The translations under genes and the position numbers were made by a program. This document shows, piece after piece, positions 53,007 to 63,631 of a DNA stretch of 64,000 bases (positions are counted from its first letter, which is position 1; the number at the start of each line of letters is the position of its first letter). The notes beneath the pieces are model-generated. The model did no database searches. It saw only the letters and a program-made list of their open reading frames with translations, and had not been told where the DNA came from. The stretch lies in the NCBI RefSeq assembly GCF_009674825.1, contig NZ_WKJH01000002.1, forward strand, positions 186,001 through 250,000, written 5' to 3'. This DNA is from Maribacter luteus (GTDB taxonomy: Bacteria; Bacteroidota; Bacteroidia; Flavobacteriales; Flavobacteriaceae).

Positions 53007-53385
53007 TCAATGCTTTATAATCCTCATTGCTAAGAAGCTCTTCGATTTCGGCACTATCACTTATTTTGACTTTGATCATCCAACCCTCGCCATAAGGATC
53101 GGTATTTACTTTCTCTGGCTCATCTTCCAAACCTTCATTGAACTCTATGATCTCCCCACCTAATGGCAAGAAAAGGTCAGAAACCGTTTTTACCGCCTCT
53201 ACCGAACCGAATACCCCATCTTTTTCCATGGTTTCATCCAAGGTCTCAACCTCAACATAGACGATATCCCCTAATTCACCTTGGGCGAAGTCCGTAATCC
53301 CTACTGTGGCTATATCGCCATCAATCCTTACCCATTCGTGGTCCTTGGTGTATTTTAAATCTGAAGGTATGTTCATTTTGATCAT
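52996..53385 (-). CDS. gcvH: Glycine cleavage system H protein
   Basis: A 129-residue lipoyl carrier of the glycine cleavage complex; a start at 53376 (MNIPSDLKYTKDHEW) would give the usual 126 residues. The lipoylated Lys66 sits in SVEAVKTVSDL and the N-terminal KDHEWVR is typical. It shuttles the aminomethyl group between P, T and L proteins. A perfect promoter lies directly upstream, so it is transcribed apart from sprA and together with the VanZ-like gene. Confidence 0.97.
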   Translation of the reverse strand: MIKMNIPSDLKYTKDHEWVRIDGDIATVGITDFAQGELGDIVYVEVETLDETMEKDGVFGSVEAVKTVSDLFLPLGGEIIEFNEGLEDEPEKVNTDPYGEGWMIKVKISDSAEIEELLSNEDYKALIGA

Positions 53386-53399
53386 TTTATTTTACAAAA

Positions 53400-53430
53400 C
53401 AAATGTAAATGATTTGACCCCGATATTCAA
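53400..53430 (-). promoter_or_regulatory. Promoter for gcvH
   Basis: On the minus strand TTG (53430-53428), a 20-bp spacer and TACATTTG (53407-53400) form a perfect TTG-N20-TAnnTTTG promoter. Fourteen bases separate the box from the first ATG. Confidence 0.72.
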
Positions 53431-53521
53431 AAAAAAAGCAGATTGTTCGCCTTATAAAATGGCAATAACCGAAAATGAAGTTTTACTTTACAAACCAAAA
53501 GAATCCTAATATTATAAAATA

Positions 53522-56500
53522 TTAATTCCCGAAGTTATATTTTATCGTGAACCCTGAACTAATGGTGGTCTGCGGGTAAGCGGTCGAAACCGCGAATTTT
53601 GAGAACGAATGATCGTAATAGAATAGTGCATTCAGGCTTTTACTCAAAGCATAATCGGCCGTAAACTTCAAGGAGAACAAATCTTGACCAGATGTTATCT
53701 GATTGTTGTCGATATCCAAATTTCGAATGATCGTTATATTATTCCTCAACGTAACATCGGTCTTCAAGTTCAAATCCCCTTTTAAACGGGTCTTATTACC
53801 CCCAATATTGGTAACGAACTTAACGTCTTTAAACCTATAACCCAAGCCAAAGGTATATTCTTTGCCATTTATCTCGGTCATTAGATCATTATCGAAACTC
53901 AAGGACAATGCCCTATCACTTCTAACCTCAGCCAATAAGCTGAATGAATTTTTCATCTCAAAATCGACCCGTATCAGTGGATTGAATTGATCGGTAAGAA
54001 CCAAATTATTCAAGATAAGGTCGGGCAACCTATCCCCTGTTTCACTATCGAACTCATAATTTTCCTTTTCTAAATTAGTCTGAAAGGAATTGATACTGTA
54101 AGAAGCCCTATAACCATGACTCAAGGAAAAACGTTTGAATTTCTTTTTAAACCATTTATTGCGCATCAACCCTGTATACTTGATGTTCCAATTAGGAATT
54201 GGCACCTGCCTAAAAGCATCAAGATTAACCCGATTAACATCTTGGCCGGTATAAGCGGCAATGAAAGCCGGAAGCAATACGTCTTGCTGCGTTTTTCCAT
54301 ATTGTTCGGGAAAACCATCTTCGTCCAGGTCTCCAGGTAGCTCCCCACGATCAGAGACCAATCTATTGGCAATCGTAATCCTATTTTGTTTAAACGTTTC
54401 AAAGAGCTTGGAACTATTTTCATCGCTTTTACTGAAGGCGGTACCGATCATCATGGTCGAAATACTGAAATTACCGTATTCATTACCCAATTGATCAATA
54501 TATTGGTATTGCCCGTTACCCAAATCACTTACTTCGAAATTCTCTTGATAACTACTGGTATATTGCCTATCCGCCGTTAAATCTATGGTCAAGTCCTTCA
54601 TGGGTTGGGCCGTTGCGGAAATATTCAATTGTTTGTTGGTCCTTTTAATGAATTGGTCATTAAAATCAGCATAATTCGTCAACCAACCGTTACGGGCAGC
54701 TTCGTACCGCACATCGGCCTGACTTCCGAAAACAAAACCGATTGTAGGGCGGGCAGAACCAATGAAGCCAACCGATTGGGTGTAACCAGGAAGCACGGTA
54801 CCATTATTTTCATTATAATTAACATTCAATCTCTTGACCATCGTCAAAACATCGATTGCGGTATTTAGTAACGGACCTGTTTTTTTCTCGGGCTTTTCTT
54901 CAGTCCCTTTTGTATTCCCGGCCTTATCCCTTCTTGAAGGCCTAGCTGTTGAACCTTTACCATCTTTCTTTTTCAACCCTATAAGATCATAAAACTTCTG
55001 CATGGAAAGTGATGCGGTAATATTATGCGTACTGGCATTCTGAACCGTATTGATGGATGTCTGATAACCAAGCGCCTCACTTGCAACCTCGGCCAAGGCA
55101 TCACCCCCACGTTGCCAATCAAAATTACTGGTGTAGGAATATTGGGCATTGATAAAATCCAACGCGGGAATCTTATTAAAAGGCAGCTGATAATTCAGTT
55201 GCATTTGTTGGGAATGCCTATTGGGCTCACCCAAATCCCAGAACCCGTCCCATAGGCCAAGGGCTTCGTTTATATCCGAGTCTGAATTGCCATCCTCGGA
55301 ATAATAATTACGAACGATATTATTATTACTTGCCGTTAAACTAAGACTCAATGATTTCGTAAGGCTATAATTGATGGCATATTGCCAATTGAAAATGTAA
55401 TTTCGTTGTTGAAGGAAGGGCAAATCCAAAGATTCAACACCTTCTTCGAATACATTACGGAATTTTTGTTCTGTAAACTGGCGGTTAATGTTCGAATTGA
55501 CCGAAACACTGGCCGGTAACAGATTCAAGTTCAGATCCTTCAACCATTGCCAATATGCACCAGTTAACATAGAATCTTTTTTCGCAAAAGGCGCTACCTC
55601 GAGTGGTTTAAAACTATGGTTATATACAAATCCCGTAACCACACTCTGATCGCGCATAGTGGCTACCTCATAATCCCTATGTTCCGTTTCGTTATATGAA
55701 TAATTGAACGTAAAATTCTCAATATCGTAAAAATTGGCATCGGCCTCTTCCCCTCTATCTTTTCGTACACCGATCAAATTAATACTTGTTCGTTTGGTGT
55801 AATCCTCGGCCTGTTCCAATATGGCATCAGCAGCTTCCTGTGTTCCGGCAGCAGCAATACGATCTTCCAATTTCAAATCATCATAAACAGGATCATACTC
55901 AGGAGTAATCAGCTCTTCGGACACCCCATAATTGAAGGGTATCTGCACGCCCCATTTACTGGGCAACAACTGTCCGACGTTCACATTGGTGACCAAATCA
56001 TAGGATACGGCATCCTCAAGGGATCTTTCAGTCGGCGTCTGATCTATAGACCCAAAGCCCGAGGTACTTTTACTCCCTGTTGCGGACACATTGGCGAAAT
56101 CCGCAATGTTTGCGTCTACTGAAGCTATCGCCGCCCATCCGCCATCATTGTTCAACCCGGCCAACCGAAGTTCATTGAACCAAACCTCACCTTGGGCAGG
56201 AAGGTCGTCTATATTCTTTACACCCACCATCATGTTCCTGATACTTCCCAATGACGGATTCCCAACTATCCCTATCCTTAGTTTACCTGGAGTCCTTTCA
56301 GCAAATTCATCGACCGCTACCGCTTCACCGTCCTCTATTTCGAAAAACTGGATTTCAGTAAGAGAAACATCGGTCATATTGGCGATCCTCAAGGATTTTA
56401 CCGTACTCAAATCGCTTAATAGAACTTCCATTTGATTATCTTCTGGCCAAATATCATCTTCTGAAGAAGCTCCAAAAGAAGTGAACTGTAAAGGCAATTC

Positions 56501-59500
56501 AAATTGATAATAATTCTCGGATAGATCGGTTCCTATCCTCAAGAAACCAACTAATGGTGTTTCATCATCTGAATAATCCCCATCATTGATCTTTTCGGCA
56601 TGCATGAACATCTTTAATTTTTGATATTGGCGAATATCGATGTTCACACTTTTGAAAACCCCCCTTGAATCCTGAGATTCCAAATTATCAATATTAAATG
56701 AAAGGGACTGTTCGTTTTGGTTTATAATCGTGTTGTTATTGTTCAATTGCTCACGAACCACACCCGGAGGTAAAACATAGGGAATAGGTGTTCTAGTGCT
56801 ATTTTCCTCAATATTCACCGTATTCACGTCAAGAACGGTGCCGTCATCGGTAGGATCACTATCGACCAACTCATCTTGAAGGGTTTTCGTATAGGTTCTC
56901 CAATCCCCGCGAACAAGATCCAAGGTTGCAAATCGCAGGACTACATCACTATTGAACCCAGTAAGGTACATCCTCATAAAACTGATAGACCTAAAATCCG
57001 TGATACCCCCTATAGCATCCGTAAAATCACTTAAGGGTATCTTATATTGGATCCACCTACGATTCAATTGACTACCGTTAGGCAAATCAGGAGTAAGCCC
57101 CTCATTGATATCGGTTACATATTCATCATCTATCGTAGTATTGGGTTTAATGGCAATCCTGTATTCGTAATAACTATTGACCGTGTTCATGGTCAAATCG
57201 CGATCAATATCCTCAACATCGGGTAAGGTGGTAGACCCCCGGTCGGTATCAGTAACGGTTACGGGCGAGTTACCATCTGGGTTGTTATAATTTAAATACC
57301 TTTCTAATACGCTTCCCTCTCGGCTCAGGTAATATTCATAATTATCCAATGCAGGATCTTCCCCTGGACCATAGATTGCGGCTTCAGCCACATCATCCAA
57401 ACCATCAAAACCTACATCTTGCAAAACCCTATTACTTTCTTCGGCATCAAAGGCGTACACCAATGCTTGGGTAGCTGGGACAATACCCCAAGAAGGTTCG
57501 TATATTAAATCATCATCTTCAATGGGTAATCCGTTTTCGTATTGTTTTCTACCATCCTTCAAAATATCCTCCGAGATATTTCCCAAATTTATCACTAATT
57601 CCCCCGGATCGGTAGCGATACCGTCTACATATGGATCCAATACCCAAAATTGAACGAACTCCACGTTGGACTGTTCAAAATCGGTACTACTCAAGGACCG
57701 CATAATACCTCCCCACTTATCATCAGCAGGCTCAGTATCAAAACCGTCGTTTGTATTGTATGGCCCTTTTATATCGGGATAATAAGCCAAGTCCAAGGTA
57801 CTTTGAACGGTAGTCTGGCCTTGGGCAATATCAGTTTCAGGAAAGACCTCATCAACGAAAACCCTACGGGTGGCATTGGTAGAAACATCATTATCACTGA
57901 TACTTGACGGCCTTTGATTCGTATAAAAAACAGGATCTATGGTATACCAAGCGATTTTAGCACGACCGTAGCCATTTTCCAAATTGGCGGGATCTTCGGG
58001 TGAACTCCCGGATAGAACACCCCCCGGAGCAAACTCCAAAGGCGTACTGGCCAGTGACCATCCAAGGGATGAACGAATATCGATTAAGGCCTGGGCCCCT
58101 TCGAAATCGTCTATATAAGTTGTTGTCTCCCCATCGAAATCGGCACTTTCGGGCGAGTTGGGCTTTAGCCAAGCCACTTCTCCCCTTACAGACAAATTAG
58201 AAGGTACATCGGTATCTATATTAGGGAGTTTGTTTACCAAACGCGTTAAAAAAGGTACTTCGGTCGAGAAGTTACCGTTTAAACCAAAAATCGTGTTATT
58301 TACTGATTCCGTTCCATAATTGGACTTTTGCGTAAGAGGTCTTTCGTTCAAATTCAACATGGTAGCCCCCAGGACAAAATTCTCATTGACCTGATGCTCC
58401 ACATTCACCCCGGCGAACCTTCGCGTTTGCTGTCCGAATACCGCATTGTTTTCTACCGAAATATTAATAGGTGTATCAGACGCTTCCAGACTGGGATCTA
58501 TAATCTGCACTGTCCCTGATTGATAGTTCACCGTGTAATCGACCCCCTCTTGTAAAGTTCTACCGCCAGCCGTAACCGTTACAGAACCTTGGGGTACATT
58601 AAACGCACCAATGGATATACCACTGCTACTTTCAGATTTATAGGTACCTTTTAACAAGAATTTATTCTTAACCGGATCTTGTAAGGCTGCGGCCTGTGTC
58701 AACTCATACATATCCCTAAAAACATACTTTGCCTGATTTTCATTATAGAGGGTCTCCGTTTCATAGTTTCCCCCACCACCAAGTTCGTTGTACAAAAACT
58801 CCCCAAATGGCTCTACTTTGGTAAAAATGATCCTTCCGTTTTGGGTGTCAACCGTTAGTCCGGAAACAAAATCAAAGAAACCATCTCCCCCAGCCTGAAC
58901 ATCATCATAGGTATTCAACCTATCAAAATTGAAAACCTCCAACAAAACCCTTTCTTCCAATGGGCCGTCTGGGCTCGTTTCATCTGGCCATCCCGAACCA
59001 GGACCTTCAGCCACCGGAGTTATATAATTTCTCGGTGTAGGGTCTGAATAAAGTATATTCATTTTAAAATCATCCTCACTAAGACTATAGGCTCCCGTAG
59101 CATAAATATTCTTCATCATCAAATCCCAAATGGGATCTGAAATATTGGTGATATTACTTTTGAGCAACTTTAATATAAGGGCATTTGTTTCTACCACAAG
59201 ATCAACATCACCTGAAACGGATGTAGCATCCAAACTACTATTGGCAAATTCACCCACTTGGTAAACCTGACCGTTATAGGTGTACTGGAAGGCTACTGCC
59301 AATACCTCATCATTACTCAATTTTTGATTTAAGGAAATATACCCTAATTGGGAATGAAATTGGTAATCCCTGGTGACTTCCAACTTTCTTGCATTTTCAA
59401 GAATCGTATAATCATAACCCTGATTTATCTGATATCCCGGAACATTGAATCCTGCCTCTACCGTGGCAACATCCCTAATGCTCGAGGTCAACACCCCACC

Positions 59501-60715
59501 AGCATCTATAAGTGTAGGATCAAAATCGTTTGCATTGTTTCTTGGCAAAGCGTTACTTGGATTATTGAAGAAACCTGAAGGATCCCCATTGTTCAAAGCT
59601 ATTCTGGTATTATCCTCCTGGGCTTCCCCTAAATCCTGAAGGGCTACGACATTCCTCACATTCAAGGTTTGTTGGCTCGTATTGGTAACCCAAACCTCTA
59701 AACGGGTTATTTGTACCTGACTTTGTATATATGGATAATTAGTCAGTGCCTCATCATAATGGTCCCTGAAATAATGGGAAAGGAAAAAGTGCCTATCCTC
59801 ATCATAATCCAAAGCTGTAATAGAAAAATCATTGATAGTGCCTCCACCCTGGGCAACAACCGTATTGTTTTGGGAGTTTTGCTCAGAGAACACCGCTGTA
59901 ACCTTCGTTTTTCCAAATTGCAGTTGGGCCTTAACACCGAATAAACTCTGGGCCCCTGTAATCAAAGAACTGTTAAGTGGCATACTCACGTTACCGACCT
60001 CTATCTTCTGGAGAATATCATCTTCAGTAGGCGTATAATCGAGTTTTACAATGTTCTGAAAATCAAAAGTCGCCTCTGTATCATAATTGGCAGTCACTTG
60101 AAGACGCTCACCGATTTTTCCTAACATACTTAAACTGATACGCTGATCAAAATCGAAAGACAGATTGGTACGGTTTCTTGGTGAGAGAGATGGATTATCA
60201 TTCTTCTGCCAGATGACCCCCAGGTCCATGGCGACCGAACCTTGTGGAATCACCTCAATCGTATTACCCCCGAAAATAGATTCAAAAAAGTTGTTATTTA
60301 CATAGAAATTGGGAAGAAGGTTTTTACGAGCATCCTCACTACCTTCCTTTTTACCGGAGTACGCATCGCTTTTCTCCTTGAAATATTCTTTTATCCCTTC
60401 CTTACGCACCAATTCCAAATACTGTTCCGGAGTGAGTATAATGGGATAGCCGATATTAAAATCCCCCACCTTTTCAGAATAAATATACCTGTCAAGATTT
60501 GGGTCGTAAATATATTTGGAACTGATACTCTCCGGGTTATCCAATTTTAACCTACCTAAAGAGAAACCCGTTTTTACAGAATCCTGCACCTGCCCCTCGA
60601 CATCCTCGCCTTCCGTATCTTGTGCGTAGGAGTTTTCTACTGCCCCAAGCAAAAACGAGAATAGGATTATAAGCTTAAATGAATATTTAAGAATTTTTTT
60701 TGCCCCTTTTTTCAA
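53522..60715 (-). CDS. sprA: T9SS translocon protein SprA (Sov)
   Basis: A 2397-residue outer-membrane protein, the large barrel through which T9SS cargo leaves the cell. A signal peptide (about 1-32) ends NSYAQ; SprA-type beta segments fill the rest, and the C-terminus ends in a barrel-strand pattern (TTISSGFTIKYNFGN). A basic Lys-rich insertion lies around residues 1915-1945 (KKKDGKGSTARPSRRDK). Length matches SprA of gliding Flavobacteria. The start codon is TTG at 60715: the frame has a stop just upstream and no ATG in the first hundred codons. It lies 5 bp after ruvA. It should export the giant protein at 20921. Confidence 0.96.
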   Translation of the reverse strand: MKKGAKKILKYSFKLIILFSFLLGAVENSYAQDTEGEDVEGQVQDSVKTGFSLGRLKLDNPESISSKYIYDPNLDRYIYSEKVGDFNIGYPIILTPEQYLELVRKEGIKEYFKEKSDAYSGKKEGSEDARKNLLPNFYVNNNFFESIFGGNTIEVIPQGSVAMDLGVIWQKNDNPSLSPRNRTNLSFDFDQRISLSMLGKIGERLQVTANYDTEATFDFQNIVKLDYTPTEDDILQKIEVGNVSMPLNSSLITGAQSLFGVKAQLQFGKTKVTAVFSEQNSQNNTVVAQGGGTINDFSITALDYDEDRHFFLSHYFRDHYDEALTNYPYIQSQVQITRLEVWVTNTSQQTLNVRNVVALQDLGEAQEDNTRIALNNGDPSGFFNNPSNALPRNNANDFDPTLIDAGGVLTSSIRDVATVEAGFNVPGYQINQGYDYTILENARKLEVTRDYQFHSQLGYISLNQKLSNDEVLAVAFQYTYNGQVYQVGEFANSSLDATSVSGDVDLVVETNALILKLLKSNITNISDPIWDLMMKNIYATGAYSLSEDDFKMNILYSDPTPRNYITPVAEGPGSGWPDETSPDGPLEERVLLEVFNFDRLNTYDDVQAGGDGFFDFVSGLTVDTQNGRIIFTKVEPFGEFLYNELGGGGNYETETLYNENQAKYVFRDMYELTQAAALQDPVKNKFLLKGTYKSESSSGISIGAFNVPQGSVTVTAGGRTLQEGVDYTVNYQSGTVQIIDPSLEASDTPINISVENNAVFGQQTRRFAGVNVEHQVNENFVLGATMLNLNERPLTQKSNYGTESVNNTIFGLNGNFSTEVPFLTRLVNKLPNIDTDVPSNLSVRGEVAWLKPNSPESADFDGETTTYIDDFEGAQALIDIRSSLGWSLASTPLEFAPGGVLSGSSPEDPANLENGYGRAKIAWYTIDPVFYTNQRPSSISDNDVSTNATRRVFVDEVFPETDIAQGQTTVQSTLDLAYYPDIKGPYNTNDGFDTEPADDKWGGIMRSLSSTDFEQSNVEFVQFWVLDPYVDGIATDPGELVINLGNISEDILKDGRKQYENGLPIEDDDLIYEPSWGIVPATQALVYAFDAEESNRVLQDVGFDGLDDVAEAAIYGPGEDPALDNYEYYLSREGSVLERYLNYNNPDGNSPVTVTDTDRGSTTLPDVEDIDRDLTMNTVNSYYEYRIAIKPNTTIDDEYVTDINEGLTPDLPNGSQLNRRWIQYKIPLSDFTDAIGGITDFRSISFMRMYLTGFNSDVVLRFATLDLVRGDWRTYTKTLQDELVDSDPTDDGTVLDVNTVNIEENSTRTPIPYVLPPGVVREQLNNNNTIINQNEQSLSFNIDNLESQDSRGVFKSVNIDIRQYQKLKMFMHAEKINDGDYSDDETPLVGFLRIGTDLSENYYQFELPLQFTSFGASSEDDIWPEDNQMEVLLSDLSTVKSLRIANMTDVSLTEIQFFEIEDGEAVAVDEFAERTPGKLRIGIVGNPSLGSIRNMMVGVKNIDDLPAQGEVWFNELRLAGLNNDGGWAAIASVDANIADFANVSATGSKSTSGFGSIDQTPTERSLEDAVSYDLVTNVNVGQLLPSKWGVQIPFNYGVSEELITPEYDPVYDDLKLEDRIAAAGTQEAADAILEQAEDYTKRTSINLIGVRKDRGEEADANFYDIENFTFNYSYNETEHRDYEVATMRDQSVVTGFVYNHSFKPLEVAPFAKKDSMLTGAYWQWLKDLNLNLLPASVSVNSNINRQFTEQKFRNVFEEGVESLDLPFLQQRNYIFNWQYAINYSLTKSLSLSLTASNNNIVRNYYSEDGNSDSDINEALGLWDGFWDLGEPNRHSQQMQLNYQLPFNKIPALDFINAQYSYTSNFDWQRGGDALAEVASEALGYQTSINTVQNASTHNITASLSMQKFYDLIGLKKKDGKGSTARPSRRDKAGNTKGTEEKPEKKTGPLLNTAIDVLTMVKRLNVNYNENNGTVLPGYTQSVGFIGSARPTIGFVFGSQADVRYEAARNGWLTNYADFNDQFIKRTNKQLNISATAQPMKDLTIDLTADRQYTSSYQENFEVSDLGNGQYQYIDQLGNEYGNFSISTMMIGTAFSKSDENSSKLFETFKQNRITIANRLVSDRGELPGDLDEDGFPEQYGKTQQDVLLPAFIAAYTGQDVNRVNLDAFRQVPIPNWNIKYTGLMRNKWFKKKFKRFSLSHGYRASYSINSFQTNLEKENYEFDSETGDRLPDLILNNLVLTDQFNPLIRVDFEMKNSFSLLAEVRSDRALSLSFDNDLMTEINGKEYTFGLGYRFKDVKFVTNIGGNKTRLKGDLNLKTDVTLRNNITIIRNLDIDNNQITSGQDLFSLKFTADYALSKSLNALFYYDHSFSKFAVSTAYPQTTISSGFTIKYNFGN

Positions 60716-60720
60716 ACTTA

Positions 60721-61302
60721 TTACAAATTTTTAAGCGCGTGTTTTATAATGTTCTCTACGCTTAGTGAAGGGTCTTGGCTTACTACTTTATCCACAACCT
60801 TTTCAGCCTGTCTACGGACAAATCCAAGAACCTCTAAAGCAGATAACGCTTCTTCTTTATTTGTATTGTTTGAATTGATGGAAACTTCGTCAATATCGTA
60901 CACCTTTAAAACCTTGTCCCTAAGGTCTAAAATAACCCTTTGGGCCGTTTTAGCACCTATCCCCTTGATACCCTGAATAGTGGCGACATCACCATTGGCA
61001 ATCGCATCCCTTGTTTGCACGGGCGACAAAGAAGAAAGCATGGTCCTTGCCGTACTCGCCCCTATACCCGAAACCGACAATAATAACCTAAAAATCTCCC
61101 TCTCTGACCTCTCGGCAAAACCGAAAAGGGTATGGGAATCTTCCTTGACTTGTAAATGGGTATATAGATTAATGTTCTCCTGATCCTTGATATTCGAAAA
61201 TGTATGTAAAGAAATGTTCACGAAATATCCGACACCGGCACACTCTATTATTACATGGGTCGGGTTTTTCTCAACTAATTTTCCATTAAGATGATGTATC
61301 AT
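60721..61302 (-). CDS. ruvA: Holliday junction DNA helicase subunit RuvA
   Basis: A 193-residue junction-binding protein. The N-terminal OB domain (1-62), two helix-hairpin-helix motifs (LSVSGIGASTARTMLSSL and IQGIKGIGAKTAQRVILDL, about 70-125) and a C-terminal RuvB-binding domain (about 145-193) are all present. It acts with RuvB in branch migration. It lies between maeB (23 bp upstream) and sprA (5 bp downstream), an order I recall from other Flavobacteriia. Confidence 0.97.
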   Translation of the reverse strand: MIHHLNGKLVEKNPTHVIIECAGVGYFVNISLHTFSNIKDQENINLYTHLQVKEDSHTLFGFAERSEREIFRLLLSVSGIGASTARTMLSSLSPVQTRDAIANGDVATIQGIKGIGAKTAQRVILDLRDKVLKVYDIDEVSINSNNTNKEEALSALEVLGFVRRQAEKVVDKVVSQDPSLSVENIIKHALKNL

Positions 61303-61325
61303 GGGAATAAGGTTTGGGGAACGGG

Positions 61326-63614
61326 TTATATTTTCTTTCGTTTTCTCTTTTCTCTTTCTTGGGCGTCTATTACGGCAACAGAGGCCATATTCACCATTTC
61401 GTCAACATCTGCCCCCAATTGCAACACATGTACCGGCTTTTTTAGGCCCAACATAATTGGACCGATAGAATCGGCTCCATTGAGTTCTTTCAATAGTTTA
61501 TAGGTGATATTCGCAGATTCCAAATTTGGAAATACAAAACCATTGACCTTTTTACCCGCCAATTTCGAGAATGGGAATTGGCTTTGGTGCAGCTCCATAT
61601 TCAAGGCAAAATCGGTTTGTATCTCTCCATCAATAACCAAATCTGGGTGATTCGTATGTAAAATCTCTACCGCTTTAGCCACTTTTTTCGCATTCGGATG
61701 CGATGAGGACCCAAAATTCGCATAAGACAACATAGCGATAACCGGATCGAAACCAAAAGCTTTGGCAAGGTTCGAGGTCATTAAGGCTATTTCTGCAAGT
61801 ACCTCAGCTGTAGGATCGATGTTAATGGACGTATCTGCCAAAAATAATGGACCTTTTTCGGTATTCATGATATTCACCGTTGCGGCACGTTTAACTCCTT
61901 TCGCCCTACCGATTACCTCAAAAATGGGTTTGATTACCGTTGGATATGCCCTGGAATAACCCGAGATCATTCCGTCCGCATCTTTCTCATTCACCATCAT
62001 GGCCCCATAGTAATTGCGTTCCCTTAAATTGGTCTTGGCCCCATATAAGGTTACACCGTCCCTTTTTGTCGCTTCCCAATATTTTTTAGCATATCGGTCT
62101 CTAGTTTCCAAGGATTCGTCTGACTTGGGATCAATAATGACTACATCACCTTTGAACCCAATTTCTTTCATGAGTTCTTCAATAATCTCTACATTTCCTA
62201 ATAATATTGGAATCGCTATCCCTTCTTCATGAACGATCTGGGCAGCTTTTAAAACATCTAAATGATCCGCCTCGGCAAAAACTATCTTTTTAGGGTTTCT
62301 TTTGGCCCTTTCATGAACCAAGCGAACCAATTTATTATCCGAACCTGATCGACGCAATAATTTTTCCCTGTATTTTGCCCAATCCTTGATGGGTTCTTTA
62401 GCTACCCCACTCTCCATCGCCGCTTTTGCTATCGCCGGAGGAATCTCGGATATCAACCTGGGATCAAAAGGCTTGGGAATAATATAATCTTTACCAAAAG
62501 TGAGCCTTGTTTCAGAATAAGCGATGTTCACTTGTTCTGGAACTGTTTGCTTGGTCAATTCTGCCAAGGCAACTACAGCGGCCATCTTCATTTCCTCATT
62601 TATCTTCGTAGCCCTAACATCAAGAGCCCCTCTGAATATAAAAGGAAAACCCAATACATTGTTAACTTGGTTAGGATGATCCGATCTACCGGTTGCCATA
62701 ATAATGTCCTTTCTGGTTTTTATGGCCAATTCATAGGAAATCTCTGGATCGGGATTGGCCAAAGCAAAAACGATAGGGTCCTTGGCCATGCTCTTCAACA
62801 TTTTCGGAGATACTATATCGGCAATTGAAAGTCCTATGAAAACATCGGCATCTTTCATGGCCTCCGCTAACGTTTCAATGTTTCTTTCTGTGGCGAACTC
62901 TAATTTTTCCGGGCTTAAATTTTCCCTACTTTTATGAATAACCCCTTTACTATCACACATTACTATATTTTCGGCTTTAGCCCCAAAGGCCTTGTAAAGC
63001 CTTGTACATGAGACGGCAGCAGCACCCGCTCCACTAATGACAATACGAGCATCCTCAATCTTTTTATTCGTAACGACCAAGGCATTCAATAAAGCTGCTG
63101 AGGATATGATGGCCGTACCATGCTGATCATCATGCATCACCGGGATATCCAGTTCTTCTTTAAGCCTTCTTTCTATTTCAAAAGCCTCAGGGGCTTTAAT
63201 GTCTTCTAAATTTATTCCTCCAAAAGTTGGTGCAATAATCTTTACGGTCTCAACGAACTTATCAACATCGGTAGTATCCAACTCTATATCAATTCCATCT
63301 ATATCCGCAAAAATCTTAAATAACAGACTTTTACCTTCCATTACCGGTTTAGAAGCCTCAGGACCTATATCACCCAACCCCAAAACCGCGGTGCCGTTGG
63401 AAATAATAGCAACCAAATTCCCCTTTGAAGTGTATTTGTAAACGTCATCGATATTTTTAGCTATCTCAAGACAAGGCTCTGCAACACCTGGTGAATACGC
63501 CAAGGCAAGATCGCGTTGGGTAGAATAACTTTTTGAGGGTATAATCTTAATTTTTCCCGGTTCGGGTTTGGCATGATAGATCAATGCCTCACTCCTTAAC
63601 TTCTTTTCGCTCAT
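61326..63614 (-). CDS. maeB: NADP-dependent malic enzyme with C-terminal phosphotransacetylase-like domain
   Basis: A 762-residue two-domain enzyme. The N-terminal malic enzyme part (about 1-420) has YSPGVAEPCLEI, the catalytic region GLGDIGPEASKPVMEGK, and the NAD(P)-binding ISGAGAAAVSC. The C-terminal part (about 430-762) resembles phosphotransacetylase (KIVFAEADHLDVLKAAQIV, GPLFLADTSINIDPTAEVLAEIAL) and in known homologues regulates rather than catalyses. It converts malate to pyruvate, CO2 and NADPH. A perfect -7 box lies 17 bp upstream of the ATG. Confidence 0.97.
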   Translation of the reverse strand: MSEKKLRSEALIYHAKPEPGKIKIIPSKSYSTQRDLALAYSPGVAEPCLEIAKNIDDVYKYTSKGNLVAIISNGTAVLGLGDIGPEASKPVMEGKSLLFKIFADIDGIDIELDTTDVDKFVETVKIIAPTFGGINLEDIKAPEAFEIERRLKEELDIPVMHDDQHGTAIISSAALLNALVVTNKKIEDARIVISGAGAAAVSCTRLYKAFGAKAENIVMCDSKGVIHKSRENLSPEKLEFATERNIETLAEAMKDADVFIGLSIADIVSPKMLKSMAKDPIVFALANPDPEISYELAIKTRKDIIMATGRSDHPNQVNNVLGFPFIFRGALDVRATKINEEMKMAAVVALAELTKQTVPEQVNIAYSETRLTFGKDYIIPKPFDPRLISEIPPAIAKAAMESGVAKEPIKDWAKYREKLLRRSGSDNKLVRLVHERAKRNPKKIVFAEADHLDVLKAAQIVHEEGIAIPILLGNVEIIEELMKEIGFKGDVVIIDPKSDESLETRDRYAKKYWEATKRDGVTLYGAKTNLRERNYYGAMMVNEKDADGMISGYSRAYPTVIKPIFEVIGRAKGVKRAATVNIMNTEKGPLFLADTSINIDPTAEVLAEIALMTSNLAKAFGFDPVIAMLSYANFGSSSHPNAKKVAKAVEILHTNHPDLVIDGEIQTDFALNMELHQSQFPFSKLAGKKVNGFVFPNLESANITYKLLKELNGADSIGPIMLGLKKPVHVLQLGADVDEMVNMASVAVIDAQEREKRKRKKI

Positions 63615-63631
63615 GATAAATTATTGTACGT

